Source: Streptomyces sp. NBC_00659 (lineage in GTDB: Bacteria; Actinomycetota; Actinomycetes; Streptomycetales; Streptomycetaceae). From it: DNA of 64,000 nt. A program made the position numbers and the translations under genes. The DNA lies in assembly GCF_036226925.1 (NCBI RefSeq), contig NZ_CP109031.1:3782001-3846000 (forward strand), in the 5' to 3' direction. The notes beneath the pieces are model-generated. The model made no database searches. It had not been told where the DNA came from and saw only the letters and a program-made list of their open reading frames with translations. How positions within the stretch are numbered: position 1 is the first letter of the stretch; each line of letters begins with the position of its first letter. Shown here in pieces: positions 29,538-37,352 of this stretch.

Positions 29538-30419
29538 ATGGCACCCAGGAGCAACCCGAGCGAGCGCCAGCGCAGGCTCGGTGCGGAGCTGCGCAGACTA
29601 CGCGTCCGCGCCGGGCTCTCGGGCGAGCGCGCGGCAGCCATCCTCGACGCCGACCGTGCTCGCGTCAGCAACATCGAGACCGGACGCATCGACGTCTCGC
29701 GCAACCGCCTGCACAAGGTGCTCCAGGAGTACGGCTGTCCGCCCGGACCCTACTTCGACGGGCTGATGGCGATGGCCCAGGAGAACGGCAGGGGATGGTG
29801 GGACGAGTTCAACGACACGATCGGCCCGGCGGCCCGGGACCTGGCCGAACTGGAATCCCGGTCGACGGTGCTGCGGACGCACGAGCCGCTCGTGATCCCG
29901 GGGATGCTCCAGACCGAGGAGTACGCCCGAGCGGTGCTGGAAGCCACCGAGAAGGACCGCCGACGCGCCCACCGCTACGCGGAGTTCCGCCTGGCCCGCC
30001 AGCGCGTGCTCACCGGCGAGTCGCCCGTGATGTACCGGGCCGTCGTCCACGAAGCCGCGCTGCACACCCAGGTAGGGGGCGCGGCGGTCATGCGGCGCCA
30101 GCTGCTGCGCCTCATGGAGATGTCGCGGCTGCCCAACCTGACCGTGCAGGTGTACCCGTTCGAGGCGGGGATCTACGCGGCCCACACCCAGTCGTTCGTC
30201 CTCTACGGAAGCGCCGCACCCGAACTGGAGACGGTCTACCTGGAGCACCCGACGAACTCCCTCTTTCTCCGGGACGTGAGCCATCTCGATGAGTACACAA
30301 AAATGTTCGAACGGCTGTCAGAGCTGGCGCTGGCGCCGGTCGACCCCGAGTCGGCCCCGGAGTCGCACGCGTCACGCGACTCCCTGAGCCTGATCCAGCA
30401 CGTCATGTACGCCCTGTGA
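29538..30419 (+). CDS. XRE-family regulator with DUF5753 domain (WhiJ-like)
   Basis: This 293-residue protein has an N-terminal helix-turn-helix (LRVRAGLSGERAAAILDADR followed by ARVSNIETGRIDVS) and a C-terminal DUF5753 domain. The latter runs from about residue 95 (STVLRTHEPLVIPGMLQTEE) to 270. The ATG at 29538 has GAGGAG seven bases upstream; an upstream ATG in frame lacks one. Proteins of this kind are paired with a small DUF397 partner, here 12 bases downstream, and in WhiJ act as developmental repressors. Confidence 0.9.
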   Translation: MAPRSNPSERQRRLGAELRRLRVRAGLSGERAAAILDADRARVSNIETGRIDVSRNRLHKVLQEYGCPPGPYFDGLMAMAQENGRGWWDEFNDTIGPAARDLAELESRSTVLRTHEPLVIPGMLQTEEYARAVLEATEKDRRRAHRYAEFRLARQRVLTGESPVMYRAVVHEAALHTQVGGAAVMRRQLLRLMEMSRLPNLTVQVYPFEAGIYAAHTQSFVLYGSAAPELETVYLEHPTNSLFLRDVSHLDEYTKMFERLSELALAPVDPESAPESHASRDSLSLIQHVMYAL

Positions 30420-30431
30420 AAGGAACCCCTC

Positions 30432-30635
30432 ATGCCCCGACCGGTCTGGCAGAAGTCCTCGTTCAGCACGGGCGGCGAAGGCAACTGCGTGGAACTGGCG
30501 CCGGCGGTGTCCGGTCACATCCACCTCCGCGAGAGCGACCAGCCGTACGACATCGCCACGGCCGCGCCCCACGCCCTGGCCGGTCTGCTCCACGCGCTCA
30601 AGGACGACTCCTGGGGGCCGCCTCGGAGCCGGTGA
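30432..30635 (+). CDS. DUF397 small acidic partner protein
   Basis: This 67-residue protein has the DUF397 signature WQKSSFSTGGEGNCVELA at its start and HIHLRESDQP in the middle. It starts 12 bases after the XRE/DUF5753 gene, with AAAGGA upstream. Such proteins are thought to bind and antagonise the neighbouring regulator. Confidence 0.93.
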   Translation: MPRPVWQKSSFSTGGEGNCVELAPAVSGHIHLRESDQPYDIATAAPHALAGLLHALKDDSWGPPRSR

Positions 30636-30639
30636 GGAG

Positions 30640-30692
30640 AAAAGGGCCTGGGCCGCGTCCGGAAGATCACCGGACACCGCCCAGGCCCTTTT
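30640..30692. terminator. Bidirectional terminator between DUF397 and chitinase genes
   Basis: AAAAGGGCCTGGGC (30640-30653) and GCCCAGGCCCTTTT (30679-30692) form a perfect 14-base stem. An inner GTCCGG/CCGGAC stem extends it. The A and T ends give a U tract in both directions, so it can end both convergent transcripts. Confidence 0.95.
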
Positions 30693-30772
30693 CGTGGTCC
30701 GACTACGACGCCCCGGCCGGGTGGGGGGTGGAGAAGTCCGGCCGGGGCGCGCAACCCCCGTTCTCGCGATGG

Positions 30773-32257
30773 CTACTTGAGAGCGGCGAACGCCTTGGAG
30801 AAGGCGCCGTCGCTCTGGACGATGGAGCTGCAGACCGCGTCCGCCGTGTTCTTGGCACCGCCGGCGCACTGCTTGTCACGGGTGGCGGACCACATCGACA
30901 GCCAGCCGATGCCCTTGGACTGAGCGAAGGTCACGAGCTGCGAGGCGTCGTCGACCTTGAAGATCTCCGAGGCCACGTCGTTGACGCCGATCATCGGGGT
31001 GATGGCGACCGTCTTCCACGCGGCACTGTCGGAGAGGCCGAGGACGCTCTTGATCTGCGCCTGCGTGGCCGTGGCGGCCTGCTGGGCGAGGTCGCCCATG
31101 TCACCGCTGAACGCGGGGCCGTAGTCCATCGCCATGATGTTCACGGTGTTGATCTTCACGCCGTTGGACTTGGCGTCGGAGAGCAGGTTGACGCCGTCCT
31201 GGGTGAGGCCCTGGGGCAGGACCGGCAGGGTGAAGGAGACGTCCAGGCCCGGGTGCTGCTGCTGGAGCTTGGCGATGGCCTTCGCGCGCTTGGAGTTCGC
31301 GGCCGTGTCGGGCAGCGCGCCGCCCTCGACGTCGAAGTCGACCTTCGTGAGCTTGTAGGCGTCCACGGCCTTGCCGTACGCGGCCGCCAGCGCGTCGGCC
31401 GAGGAGCAGGTGGTGGCCAGCTCCGAGCCGGAGGCCCCGCCGAAGGAGACCCTGACGTCGCCGCCCTTGGCGCGCAGCGCGCCGATCTGCGCCGCCACCG
31501 CGTCACTGGCGAGGTCGCTCACGCCGCCCCACTTCGGCGTACAGCCGCCGCCGTCGGTGACGAACGCGAGGTTGTAGTTCTTCACTCCGGTGGCGTCGGC
31601 CGCCTTGAGCAGGTCGAAGGCCGGGAAGAGAGAGGTGTCGACGTAGGGCGCGAAGCCCGCGGTCGTCGTGGTGCCGCCGCCCGAGCTCTGGGTGGGGGAC
31701 GGGGTGGCGGTGGCGGTGGCGGTGGCCGTCGGCTTCGGGGTCGCGGTCTGCGTCGCGCTCGCGGTCGGGGTGGGCGCGGCCGTGGGGGTCGCGGTCTGCG
31801 TGGGGCGGCCGCTCGGTTCGGGCGTCGCTCCGTCCACCGAGCACTTGGTGCCGTCGATGACACAGCCCGTCGGGTTCGCGGTGCCGTTCACGACGAAGCC
31901 GACGGTGACGGACTCGCCGGCCGCCAGACCGTCCTTGTCCCAGGACGGCGGCGTCACGGTGACGTGCTGCCCGCTCACCGACGAGGTCGCGTCCCACAGC
32001 GAGCTGAGCCTGGAGCCCGAGGGCAGGTCGAACTCCAGCTTCCAGTCGGGCTTCCGCTGGCCCGTGTCGTTGGAGACGACGTACTGCCCGGTGTACCCCG
32101 TGGACCACTCGCTGGTCCTGGTGTAGGCGGCGCCGACGCTCGACGCGTTCGCGATGCCGGTGAACACGAGGGCGCCACCGCCGGCCACGGCCGCCGCGAC
32201 GATGCCGCCTATCGCCTTGTTCCTGCCACTGACCTTGCGCCGGTGCGTGCTGCTCAT
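30773..32257 (-). CDS. Secreted chitinase: CBM2 plus GH18
   Basis: This 494-residue exported enzyme has an N-terminal signal (AIGGIVAAAVAGGGALVFTG, ending NASS). A family-2 carbohydrate-binding module covers about residues 40-135 and includes CVIDGTKC. A Pro/Thr/Ser linker (about 140-190) leads into a GH18 catalytic barrel with the active-site motif KVDFDVEGG (DxDxE) near residue 305. It cleaves internal bonds in chitin. I chose the ATG at 32257. The frame continues upstream across the promoter palindrome. A DasR-type site lies 158 bases upstream. Confidence 0.93.
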   Translation of the reverse strand: MSSTHRRKVSGRNKAIGGIVAAAVAGGGALVFTGIANASSVGAAYTRTSEWSTGYTGQYVVSNDTGQRKPDWKLEFDLPSGSRLSSLWDATSSVSGQHVTVTPPSWDKDGLAAGESVTVGFVVNGTANPTGCVIDGTKCSVDGATPEPSGRPTQTATPTAAPTPTASATQTATPKPTATATATATPSPTQSSGGGTTTTAGFAPYVDTSLFPAFDLLKAADATGVKNYNLAFVTDGGGCTPKWGGVSDLASDAVAAQIGALRAKGGDVRVSFGGASGSELATTCSSADALAAAYGKAVDAYKLTKVDFDVEGGALPDTAANSKRAKAIAKLQQQHPGLDVSFTLPVLPQGLTQDGVNLLSDAKSNGVKINTVNIMAMDYGPAFSGDMGDLAQQAATATQAQIKSVLGLSDSAAWKTVAITPMIGVNDVASEIFKVDDASQLVTFAQSKGIGWLSMWSATRDKQCAGGAKNTADAVCSSIVQSDGAFSKAFAALK

Positions 32258-32727
32258 CGCGTGTGCCTGCCTTCGCGGAATCACGGGGGTTCGCTGGGGG
32301 TCGTCCCAGGGAGGTGCGGGCATCACGCTAGCGATCCGGAATCGGTCAAACCGATTGTTCCGGACGGCGGTTGAGGATCTTAGGGTCCGCTTAAGGAAGG
32401 CATCGGGAGGCGTTAAAGGTCGAGACCAATGTGAGCGGTTTGGCACGTGCCGGCTGCCTGCTCGGAGCAGGCCCCCCAGGCGTACTCAGCGCAGAACACG
32501 GATCCCGCTCGGCGCAGGCCGCGGGCCTGGGAAGCGCAAGGCACGGGCCTGGGAGCACAGGGCGCTGGGCGGCGCGGCGCGACGCGACATGTTGCCGCCG
32601 GCCCGGCCCCCTCAACGCAGAACGCCGACCGCGCAGCGCAACGCGGGAGTCCCGCTCGGTGCAACGGGCAAGTCCCGCTCAGCGGGGTACGCGGGCCCAC
32701 TCGGAGCACCAGGTCGCCCATGGCGTG
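32258..32727. other. 470-base chitinase promoter region and kinase 3' flank
   Basis: No gene is supported. It holds a seven-base inverted repeat AATCGGT-CAA-ACCGATT (32340-32356), flanked by TCCGGA on both sides, about 85 bases before the chitinase start. The DasR-type palindrome follows at 32418-32427. From 32500 to 32700 a loose TCCCGCTCGG(C/T)GC motif recurs near 32503, 32650 and 32672. This part lies between two minus-strand genes and looks like degenerate repeat sequence. Confidence 0.6.
32415..32430. promoter_or_regulatory. DasR-responsive element upstream of the chitinase gene
   Basis: AAAGGTCGAGACCAAT contains the perfect ten-base palindrome GGTCGAGACC, identical to the two sites before the hexosaminidase gene. 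It lies 158 bases upstream of the chitinase start codon, on the promoter side. Confidence 0.82.
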
Positions 32728-34104
32728 TCAGCGCACGCCCACGCCGCGCCTTCGGCGCCGTACGCTGCCGCGGTGTCCGCTGCGGACCGGCGCCCTGCCG
32801 TCCAGCTGGATCCAGATGCGCACCTCGGTTCCGCCCAGCACGGAGGAACCGATCCGTACGTCCCCGCCCGTCGACTCCGCGAGCCGCCGCACGATGTCGA
32901 GGCCGAGGCCCGTCGACCCGTCGTTGCCCGAGCCCCGTCCGCGGGCCATCGCCGCCTCCGGATCCACGATTCCGGCGCCCGCGTCCGACACCAGCACGAT
33001 CACGGCGTCCTCCGCGTTGTGCACGTCGACCGCGAAGGCCGTGCCCTCGGGGGTGTGCCGGAAGACGTTGCCGAGGAGGGCGTCGAGCGCGGCGGCGAGA
33101 TCGGCGCGGGCCACGGGTATGCGGCACGGCCGGTCCACGCCGGCCACCCGCACCTTGCGTCCCTCGTCCTCCGCGAGCGCCGACCAGAAGTCCATGCGCT
33201 CACGGACGACCTCGGAGGCGTCGCACCCGGCTCCGGCTCCGATCGCCGCGGTCTGCGGCTTGGCCTCCCGGGCCGTCCTGATGATCGTGTCGACCTCGCG
33301 CTCCAGTTGCTCGACGGCGGCCCGGGTCTGCTCGGCGGCCGGCCCGTCGCCGAGCGAGGCGGTGTTGAGCCGGAGCACGGTCAGCGGGGTACGCAGGCGG
33401 TGCGAGAGGTCGGCGGCGAGTTCTCTTTCGTTGGCGAGCAGTTGGACGACCTGGTCGGCCATGGAGTTGAAGGCGACGGCGGCCTGCCGCAGTTCGGTCG
33501 GCCCTTCCTCCGGCACGCGGGAGCCCAGCTTCCCCTCGCCCAGCTCGTGCGCGCTCTCGGCGAGGCGCTGCGCGGGCTGCACCATCCGCACGCCCAGCCG
33601 GTCGGCGACCGCGACCGAGCCGACGATGAGGGCGGCTCCGACCCCAGCGAGGACCGCCCAGGCCGTGCCGACGCCGTTGCTGACCTCGGCCTCGGGGACG
33701 TACACCTCGATGACCGCGATCTCGCCGGAGCTGAGCGCGACGGGCTGGAGCAGCGTGGAGCCGCCGGGCACCTCCGCGATGGAGGCCCGGCCCAGCCGCC
33801 GGGTCATGACGATGTCCTTGGCGACGGCACGCCGCTCGCCGATCTCGACGGCCGGCTTGCCGTCGGCGGCGGGGATGTGCACGGCCATCTGCGCGTCCGA
33901 TCCGGCGGAGGCGACCACGCGCTCCAGCTCGTCCCGGTCGGTGGTGATGGAGAGCGCGGGCGCGATGGCGGCGGCCTGCCGCTCGGCGTTCGAGAACGCC
34001 CGGTCGCGCGCCATCTCCTTGATCACCAGGCCGAGCGGGACCGCGAAGGCGACGACGACCATCGTCGTCACCGCCACGCACACCTTGACCAGTGCCCACC
34101 TCAC
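32728..34104 (-). CDS. Two-component sensor histidine kinase
   Basis: This 458-residue membrane kinase has a first helix at residues 7-27 and an extracytoplasmic sensor of about 125 residues. A second helix (AWAVLAGVGAALIVGSVAVA) leads into HAMP and then HisKA with the phosphorylated His in ADLSHRLRTPLTVLRLN near residue 230. The ATPase domain has DALLGNVFRHTPEG (N box), VSDAGAGI (G1) and STGLGLDIVRRLAE (G2). The GTG start overlaps the stop of the response-regulator gene (GTGA), so the two are translationally coupled. The signal is unknown. Confidence 0.93.
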   Translation of the reverse strand: MRWALVKVCVAVTTMVVVAFAVPLGLVIKEMARDRAFSNAERQAAAIAPALSITTDRDELERVVASAGSDAQMAVHIPAADGKPAVEIGERRAVAKDIVMTRRLGRASIAEVPGGSTLLQPVALSSGEIAVIEVYVPEAEVSNGVGTAWAVLAGVGAALIVGSVAVADRLGVRMVQPAQRLAESAHELGEGKLGSRVPEEGPTELRQAAVAFNSMADQVVQLLANERELAADLSHRLRTPLTVLRLNTASLGDGPAAEQTRAAVEQLEREVDTIIRTAREAKPQTAAIGAGAGCDASEVVRERMDFWSALAEDEGRKVRVAGVDRPCRIPVARADLAAALDALLGNVFRHTPEGTAFAVDVHNAEDAVIVLVSDAGAGIVDPEAAMARGRGSGNDGSTGLGLDIVRRLAESTGGDVRIGSSVLGGTEVRIWIQLDGRAPVRSGHRGSVRRRRRGVGVR

Positions 34105-34805
34105 AGCGGACGCTCCGCTCTCGGCGGCTCCAGCTTCACGCCGACGCCCCGCAGGGTGTGGAGATAGCGCGGGCGTGCCGCCGTCTCCCCCAGTTTCCGG
34201 CGCAGCCACGAGAGATGGACGTCTATGGTCTGGTCGTCGCCGTAGGCCTGCTGCCACACCTCGGCGAGCAGTTCCTTGCGCGGTACGACGACACCGGGGC
34301 GGCCGGCCAGGAAGGCGAGCAGGTCGAACTCGCGCCGGGTCAGGTCGAGTCGTACGCCTTCCAGTTCCGCCTGGCGGCGCAGCGGGTCGATGGCGAGCCC
34401 GCCGACGCGGATGACCGTCGACACGGGGGCCTCTCCCACGGTGGCGCGCGAACGGCGCAGCACCGCCGCCATCCGCGCGGACAGGTGCTCGACCGAGAAC
34501 GGCTTGGTCAGATAGTCGTCCGCGCCGGCGTTCAGGAGTCGGACGATCTCCGTCTCGTCGTCCCGCGCGGTGGCGATGATCACCGGGACGTCGGTGATCC
34601 CGCGCAGCATCTTCAGTGCCTCGGACCCGTCCAGATCGGGCAGTCCGAGATCGAGGATCACGACGTCGAAGGAGAAATGGGCGACCTCGCGCAGCGCCTC
34701 CAGGGCGGTGCCGACGCTGCGCACGATGTGCGCGGCCTCGGTCAGATGCCGGATGAGCGCCGAGCGTACGAACTGATCGTCCTCGACGACGAGCACACTT
34801 GCCAT
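34101..34805 (-). CDS. OmpR-family response regulator
   Basis: This 234-residue regulator has a receiver domain (VLVVEDD at the start, phosphoacceptor Asp in VVILDLGLPDLDG near residue 50, Lys in DYLTKPF near 100). A winged-helix OmpR/PhoB DNA-binding domain follows (TRREFDLLAFLAGRPG, DVHLSWLRRKLGE, LRGVGVKLE). The ATG at 34805 gives the usual MASVLVVEDD start. A GTG three codons earlier is also in frame, and neither has a good Shine-Dalgarno. It precedes its kinase in one operon. Confidence 0.93.
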   Translation of the reverse strand: MASVLVVEDDQFVRSALIRHLTEAAHIVRSVGTALEALREVAHFSFDVVILDLGLPDLDGSEALKMLRGITDVPVIIATARDDETEIVRLLNAGADDYLTKPFSVEHLSARMAAVLRRSRATVGEAPVSTVIRVGGLAIDPLRRQAELEGVRLDLTRREFDLLAFLAGRPGVVVPRKELLAEVWQQAYGDDQTIDVHLSWLRRKLGETAARPRYLHTLRGVGVKLEPPRAERPL

Positions 34806-34951
34806 GGGCGGCACCGTACGCCATCCGGGCGCGGCCGTCCGGAGCCTGTGGACAACCCTCGTGCGGCACTTGTGGACAATCCCGGACCGTTCCCCGGGAC
34901 ATTCCGGATCTTGGCAGGGCCGGGAGACACCCGTGGTGCTCGTGGTGCAGT

Positions 34952-35503
34952 ATGGCCGCGATGCGCAGAGGACTCGTACACGTACTCGCGTGGTCGCTCG
35001 CCACGGGCGCGGCGGTCACGCTGTCGTGGTGGGGTGTCCACACCGTCATGACGGGGACGGCCTACGACCCGCCGCGGGCCCTGCCCATCACGGCGGCCGG
35101 CGCGACGACGCGGGAGACGGGACCGCCGGCGTCCTCGACCCGGCGGACCGAGCCGTCCAGGAGCGCGCCGAGCAGTCCGTCCACGAGCCCGAGGCCGAGC
35201 GCGGCACCCTCGAAGTCCGCGCCGGAGAGCGGCAGTCCGTCTTCTGCCGCCCCTGCCCCGACGGCCTCCCCGACCTCCTCCGGACAGGTCAAGAGCTACG
35301 ACTCCGACGGCGGCCGGGTGGTCTTCGACATCGCCGCCACCTACGGGACGCTGGTGTCCGCGACGCCGAACACCGGCTGGTCGATGCAGGTGTGGAAGTT
35401 CGACACCTATATCCGCGTGGAGTTCACCTCTGGCGCCGACCGGGTGTCGGTGTTCTGCGACTGGCACGACGGGCCGCCGCATGTCGACATCGGGACGTAC
35501 TGA
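34952..35503 (+). CDS. Secreted or membrane-anchored protein with Ser/Pro-rich linker
   Basis: This is a predicted 183-residue protein of unknown function. It begins with a short basic stretch and one hydrophobic helix (GLVHVLAWSLATGAAVTLSW). A linker of about 75 residues rich in Ser, Pro and Ala follows. It ends in a compact 65-residue C-terminal domain with several aromatic residues (FDIAATYGTLV, WKFDTYIRVEF, VFCDWHDG). It is divergent from the response-regulator gene, so it may be a target of that system. An ATG three codons later (34961) is an equally good start. Confidence 0.75.
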   Translation: MAAMRRGLVHVLAWSLATGAAVTLSWWGVHTVMTGTAYDPPRALPITAAGATTRETGPPASSTRRTEPSRSAPSSPSTSPRPSAAPSKSAPESGSPSSAAPAPTASPTSSGQVKSYDSDGGRVVFDIAATYGTLVSATPNTGWSMQVWKFDTYIRVEFTSGADRVSVFCDWHDGPPHVDIGTY

Positions 35504-35543
35504 CCCGACGGACGTGCCGGGTGGCGCGCGGGCGGCCTGAGCG

Positions 35544-35597
35544 GGCGAGCGGGAGTACGTGACCGGCCGGCGAGCAGGCGAGCGGGAGTACGCGACC
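35544..35597. repeat. Direct repeat of 21 bases
   Basis: GGCGAGCGGGAGTACGYGACC occurs at 35544-35564 and 35577-35597, 33 bases apart, with one difference. It lies between two convergent genes. A seven-base hairpin (35641-35659) overlaps the stop codon of the next minus-strand gene. Confidence 0.8.
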
Positions 35598-35653
35598 TCC
35601 TGACGAGCCGGTGGACGTGTCGGCGCCGCCGTCCAGGGCGCGCTGACGCCGGG

Positions 35654-36553
35654 TCAGCGGAACACGGACGGCGGCGGTGCCGGTGAGGCGACCGCCACCG
35701 CGTCCGTGACCGGTGCCGCGCCGCCCGTGAAGTCCAGGAGTTCCCTGCCGTGTTCGACCCGGGCGGGATGCGGGTCGGAGGCGGCGCGGCGGGTCAGTTC
35801 GGCGATGGGCAGGGGCAGGCCGGAGGCGACGAGGACGGCGTTCCCGAAGCGTTTGCCGCGCAGCACCGTCGGGTCGGCGACCAGGGCGAGCTCGGGGAAG
35901 ACGGAGGCGACGGTGGCGATCTGGCCGCGGAGGTGCGCGAGCGGGGGTCCGTCGGCGAGGTTCGCGGCGTAGACCCCGGAGTCCTTCACGGCCCGGCGGA
36001 CCTCCGTGACGAACTCGGCGGACGTCAGGTGGGCCGGGGTGCGCGCACCGCTGAAGACATCGGCGATGACCAGGTCCGCCCAGCCGTCGGGCACCTTGGC
36101 GAGGCCTTCCCGCGCGTCCACGGAACGCACCCTGATCCGGGCGTTCGGGTCCAGTGGCAGTTCGCGGCGCACCAGTTGGACGAGGGCCGCGTCGCGCTCG
36201 ACGACCTGCTGGGTGGACCGGGGGCGGGTGGCGGCGGTGTAGCGGGCCAGGCTGAGGGCGCCGCCGCCGAGGTGGACGACCTGCACGGGCCTGCCGGGCG
36301 GGGCGACGAGGTCGATGACATGGCCGAGGCGGCGCTGGTACTCGAAGCTCAGGTACGCGGGATCGTCGAGGTCGACGTGGGACTGCGGGGCTCCGTCGAT
36401 GAGCAGGGTCCAGCCGCGGGCCCGGTCGCGGTCGGGCAGCAGCTCGGCGAGCCCGCCGTCGACGGCCTCGACGACCGCCTCGGCCGGCCCGCGCCGTCCG
36501 CCCCGTCCGGTGTCACGGCCGTCGTCCGCCCGCTGTTTCCTCGCCCTTGCCAT
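35654..36553 (-). CDS. Spermidine-synthase-like methyltransferase-fold protein
   Basis: This 299-residue protein has the PABS/Rossmann fold of polyamine aminopropyltransferases: YLSFEYQRRLGHVIDL, VHLGGGALSLARY (nucleotide loop), VVERDAALVQLV and VIADVFSGARTP. The catalytic D-(S/T)-(S/T)-D-P segment of true spermidine synthases is replaced by DVFSGARTP, so aminopropyl transfer is doubtful. Such stand-alone forms are common in Actinobacteria and their reaction is unknown. The 35-residue N-terminus is basic and disordered. It is cytoplasmic. Confidence 0.82.
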   Translation of the reverse strand: MARARKQRADDGRDTGRGGRRGPAEAVVEAVDGGLAELLPDRDRARGWTLLIDGAPQSHVDLDDPAYLSFEYQRRLGHVIDLVAPPGRPVQVVHLGGGALSLARYTAATRPRSTQQVVERDAALVQLVRRELPLDPNARIRVRSVDAREGLAKVPDGWADLVIADVFSGARTPAHLTSAEFVTEVRRAVKDSGVYAANLADGPPLAHLRGQIATVASVFPELALVADPTVLRGKRFGNAVLVASGLPLPIAELTRRAASDPHPARVEHGRELLDFTGGAAPVTDAVAVASPAPPPSVFR

Positions 36554-36617
36554 CTGGCCATTATCGGGGCGCGGGGGCGGGTCGGCTCAGCGACCGGTCC
36601 CCGGGGTGCGCGCCCGC

Positions 36618-37055
36618 TCACCGGCAGCCGTCGGCCGCCTCGATCAGCCGCGCGGCCTCGCCCAGCGCGGCCCGCAGCACCGCCGGATCGGTCGCGAGGT
36701 CCGCGTCGCCGGGCGGGAGCAGCCAGTCCGAGCCCTCGACCGGAGGCTCGGGGGCCGGCCGCAGGCCGCGGCCGTCGGTCTGCGTACAGGTGCTGCCGGG
36801 CACGTCCCAGGCGTCGGCGGTGCCGGGCGGCACCAGGAAGCCGAGGGTGTCGCGGCCGCCGTCGTGCAGGACGGGCCCCACGAGGTCGGCCGCGCCCCGG
36901 CGCAGGATGTCGACCGCTTCCAGTCCCTGGCGGGCCGGAACGGTCACCAGGTCGCACTCGGCGGCCGGCCCCGGCGGGACGCCGTGCTCCGGGGACGGCC
37001 TGTGCTGTGCGGTCGACGGCGGCGTACGGAACTCGATGCTCTGCGTGATCTGCAT
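36618..37055 (-). CDS. Small protein related to the primase-polymerase N-terminal-like family
   Basis: This 145-residue cytoplasmic protein has no certain function. CDLVTVPARQGLEAVDILRR, LGFLVPPGTADAWDVPGS and SDWLLPPGD can be lined up by eye with matching segments of the protein at 45778-46446, so the two seem to be distant relatives. Streptomyces members are often labelled bifunctional primase/polymerase N-terminal domain. I see no catalytic Asp pair. The ATG at 37055 has GGAGG five bases upstream and is preferred to a TTG four codons earlier. Confidence 0.6.
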   Translation of the reverse strand: MQITQSIEFRTPPSTAQHRPSPEHGVPPGPAAECDLVTVPARQGLEAVDILRRGAADLVGPVLHDGGRDTLGFLVPPGTADAWDVPGSTCTQTDGRGLRPAPEPPVEGSDWLLPPGDADLATDPAVLRAALGEAARLIEAADGCR

Positions 37056-37352
37056 CCCGGCCTCCAACGGAACCCCTCCTCATGACGAGTGGGTCGGGAG
37101 TTCGGGCGGCTCCCGGTCCACCCGGTTCAACGCGCCAGGACGTCAACGGCTACGGCGGGACTCCGCCACAAAGGATGGCAGTTCATGGCAGATCGTGGAT
37201 GAGATATCCGGTTTGTAGCTAAACCCAGCGTGGCGGCGTTGTCACAGCAGGTACGTTCTTGCCCCGCCGGAAGCAGGCACCTACCGGGCACAACCCGGTC
37301 AAGTCAGCCTCGGTTCCGGCGTGGTTCACGGTTCGCAAGAGAGGGCCCGGCC

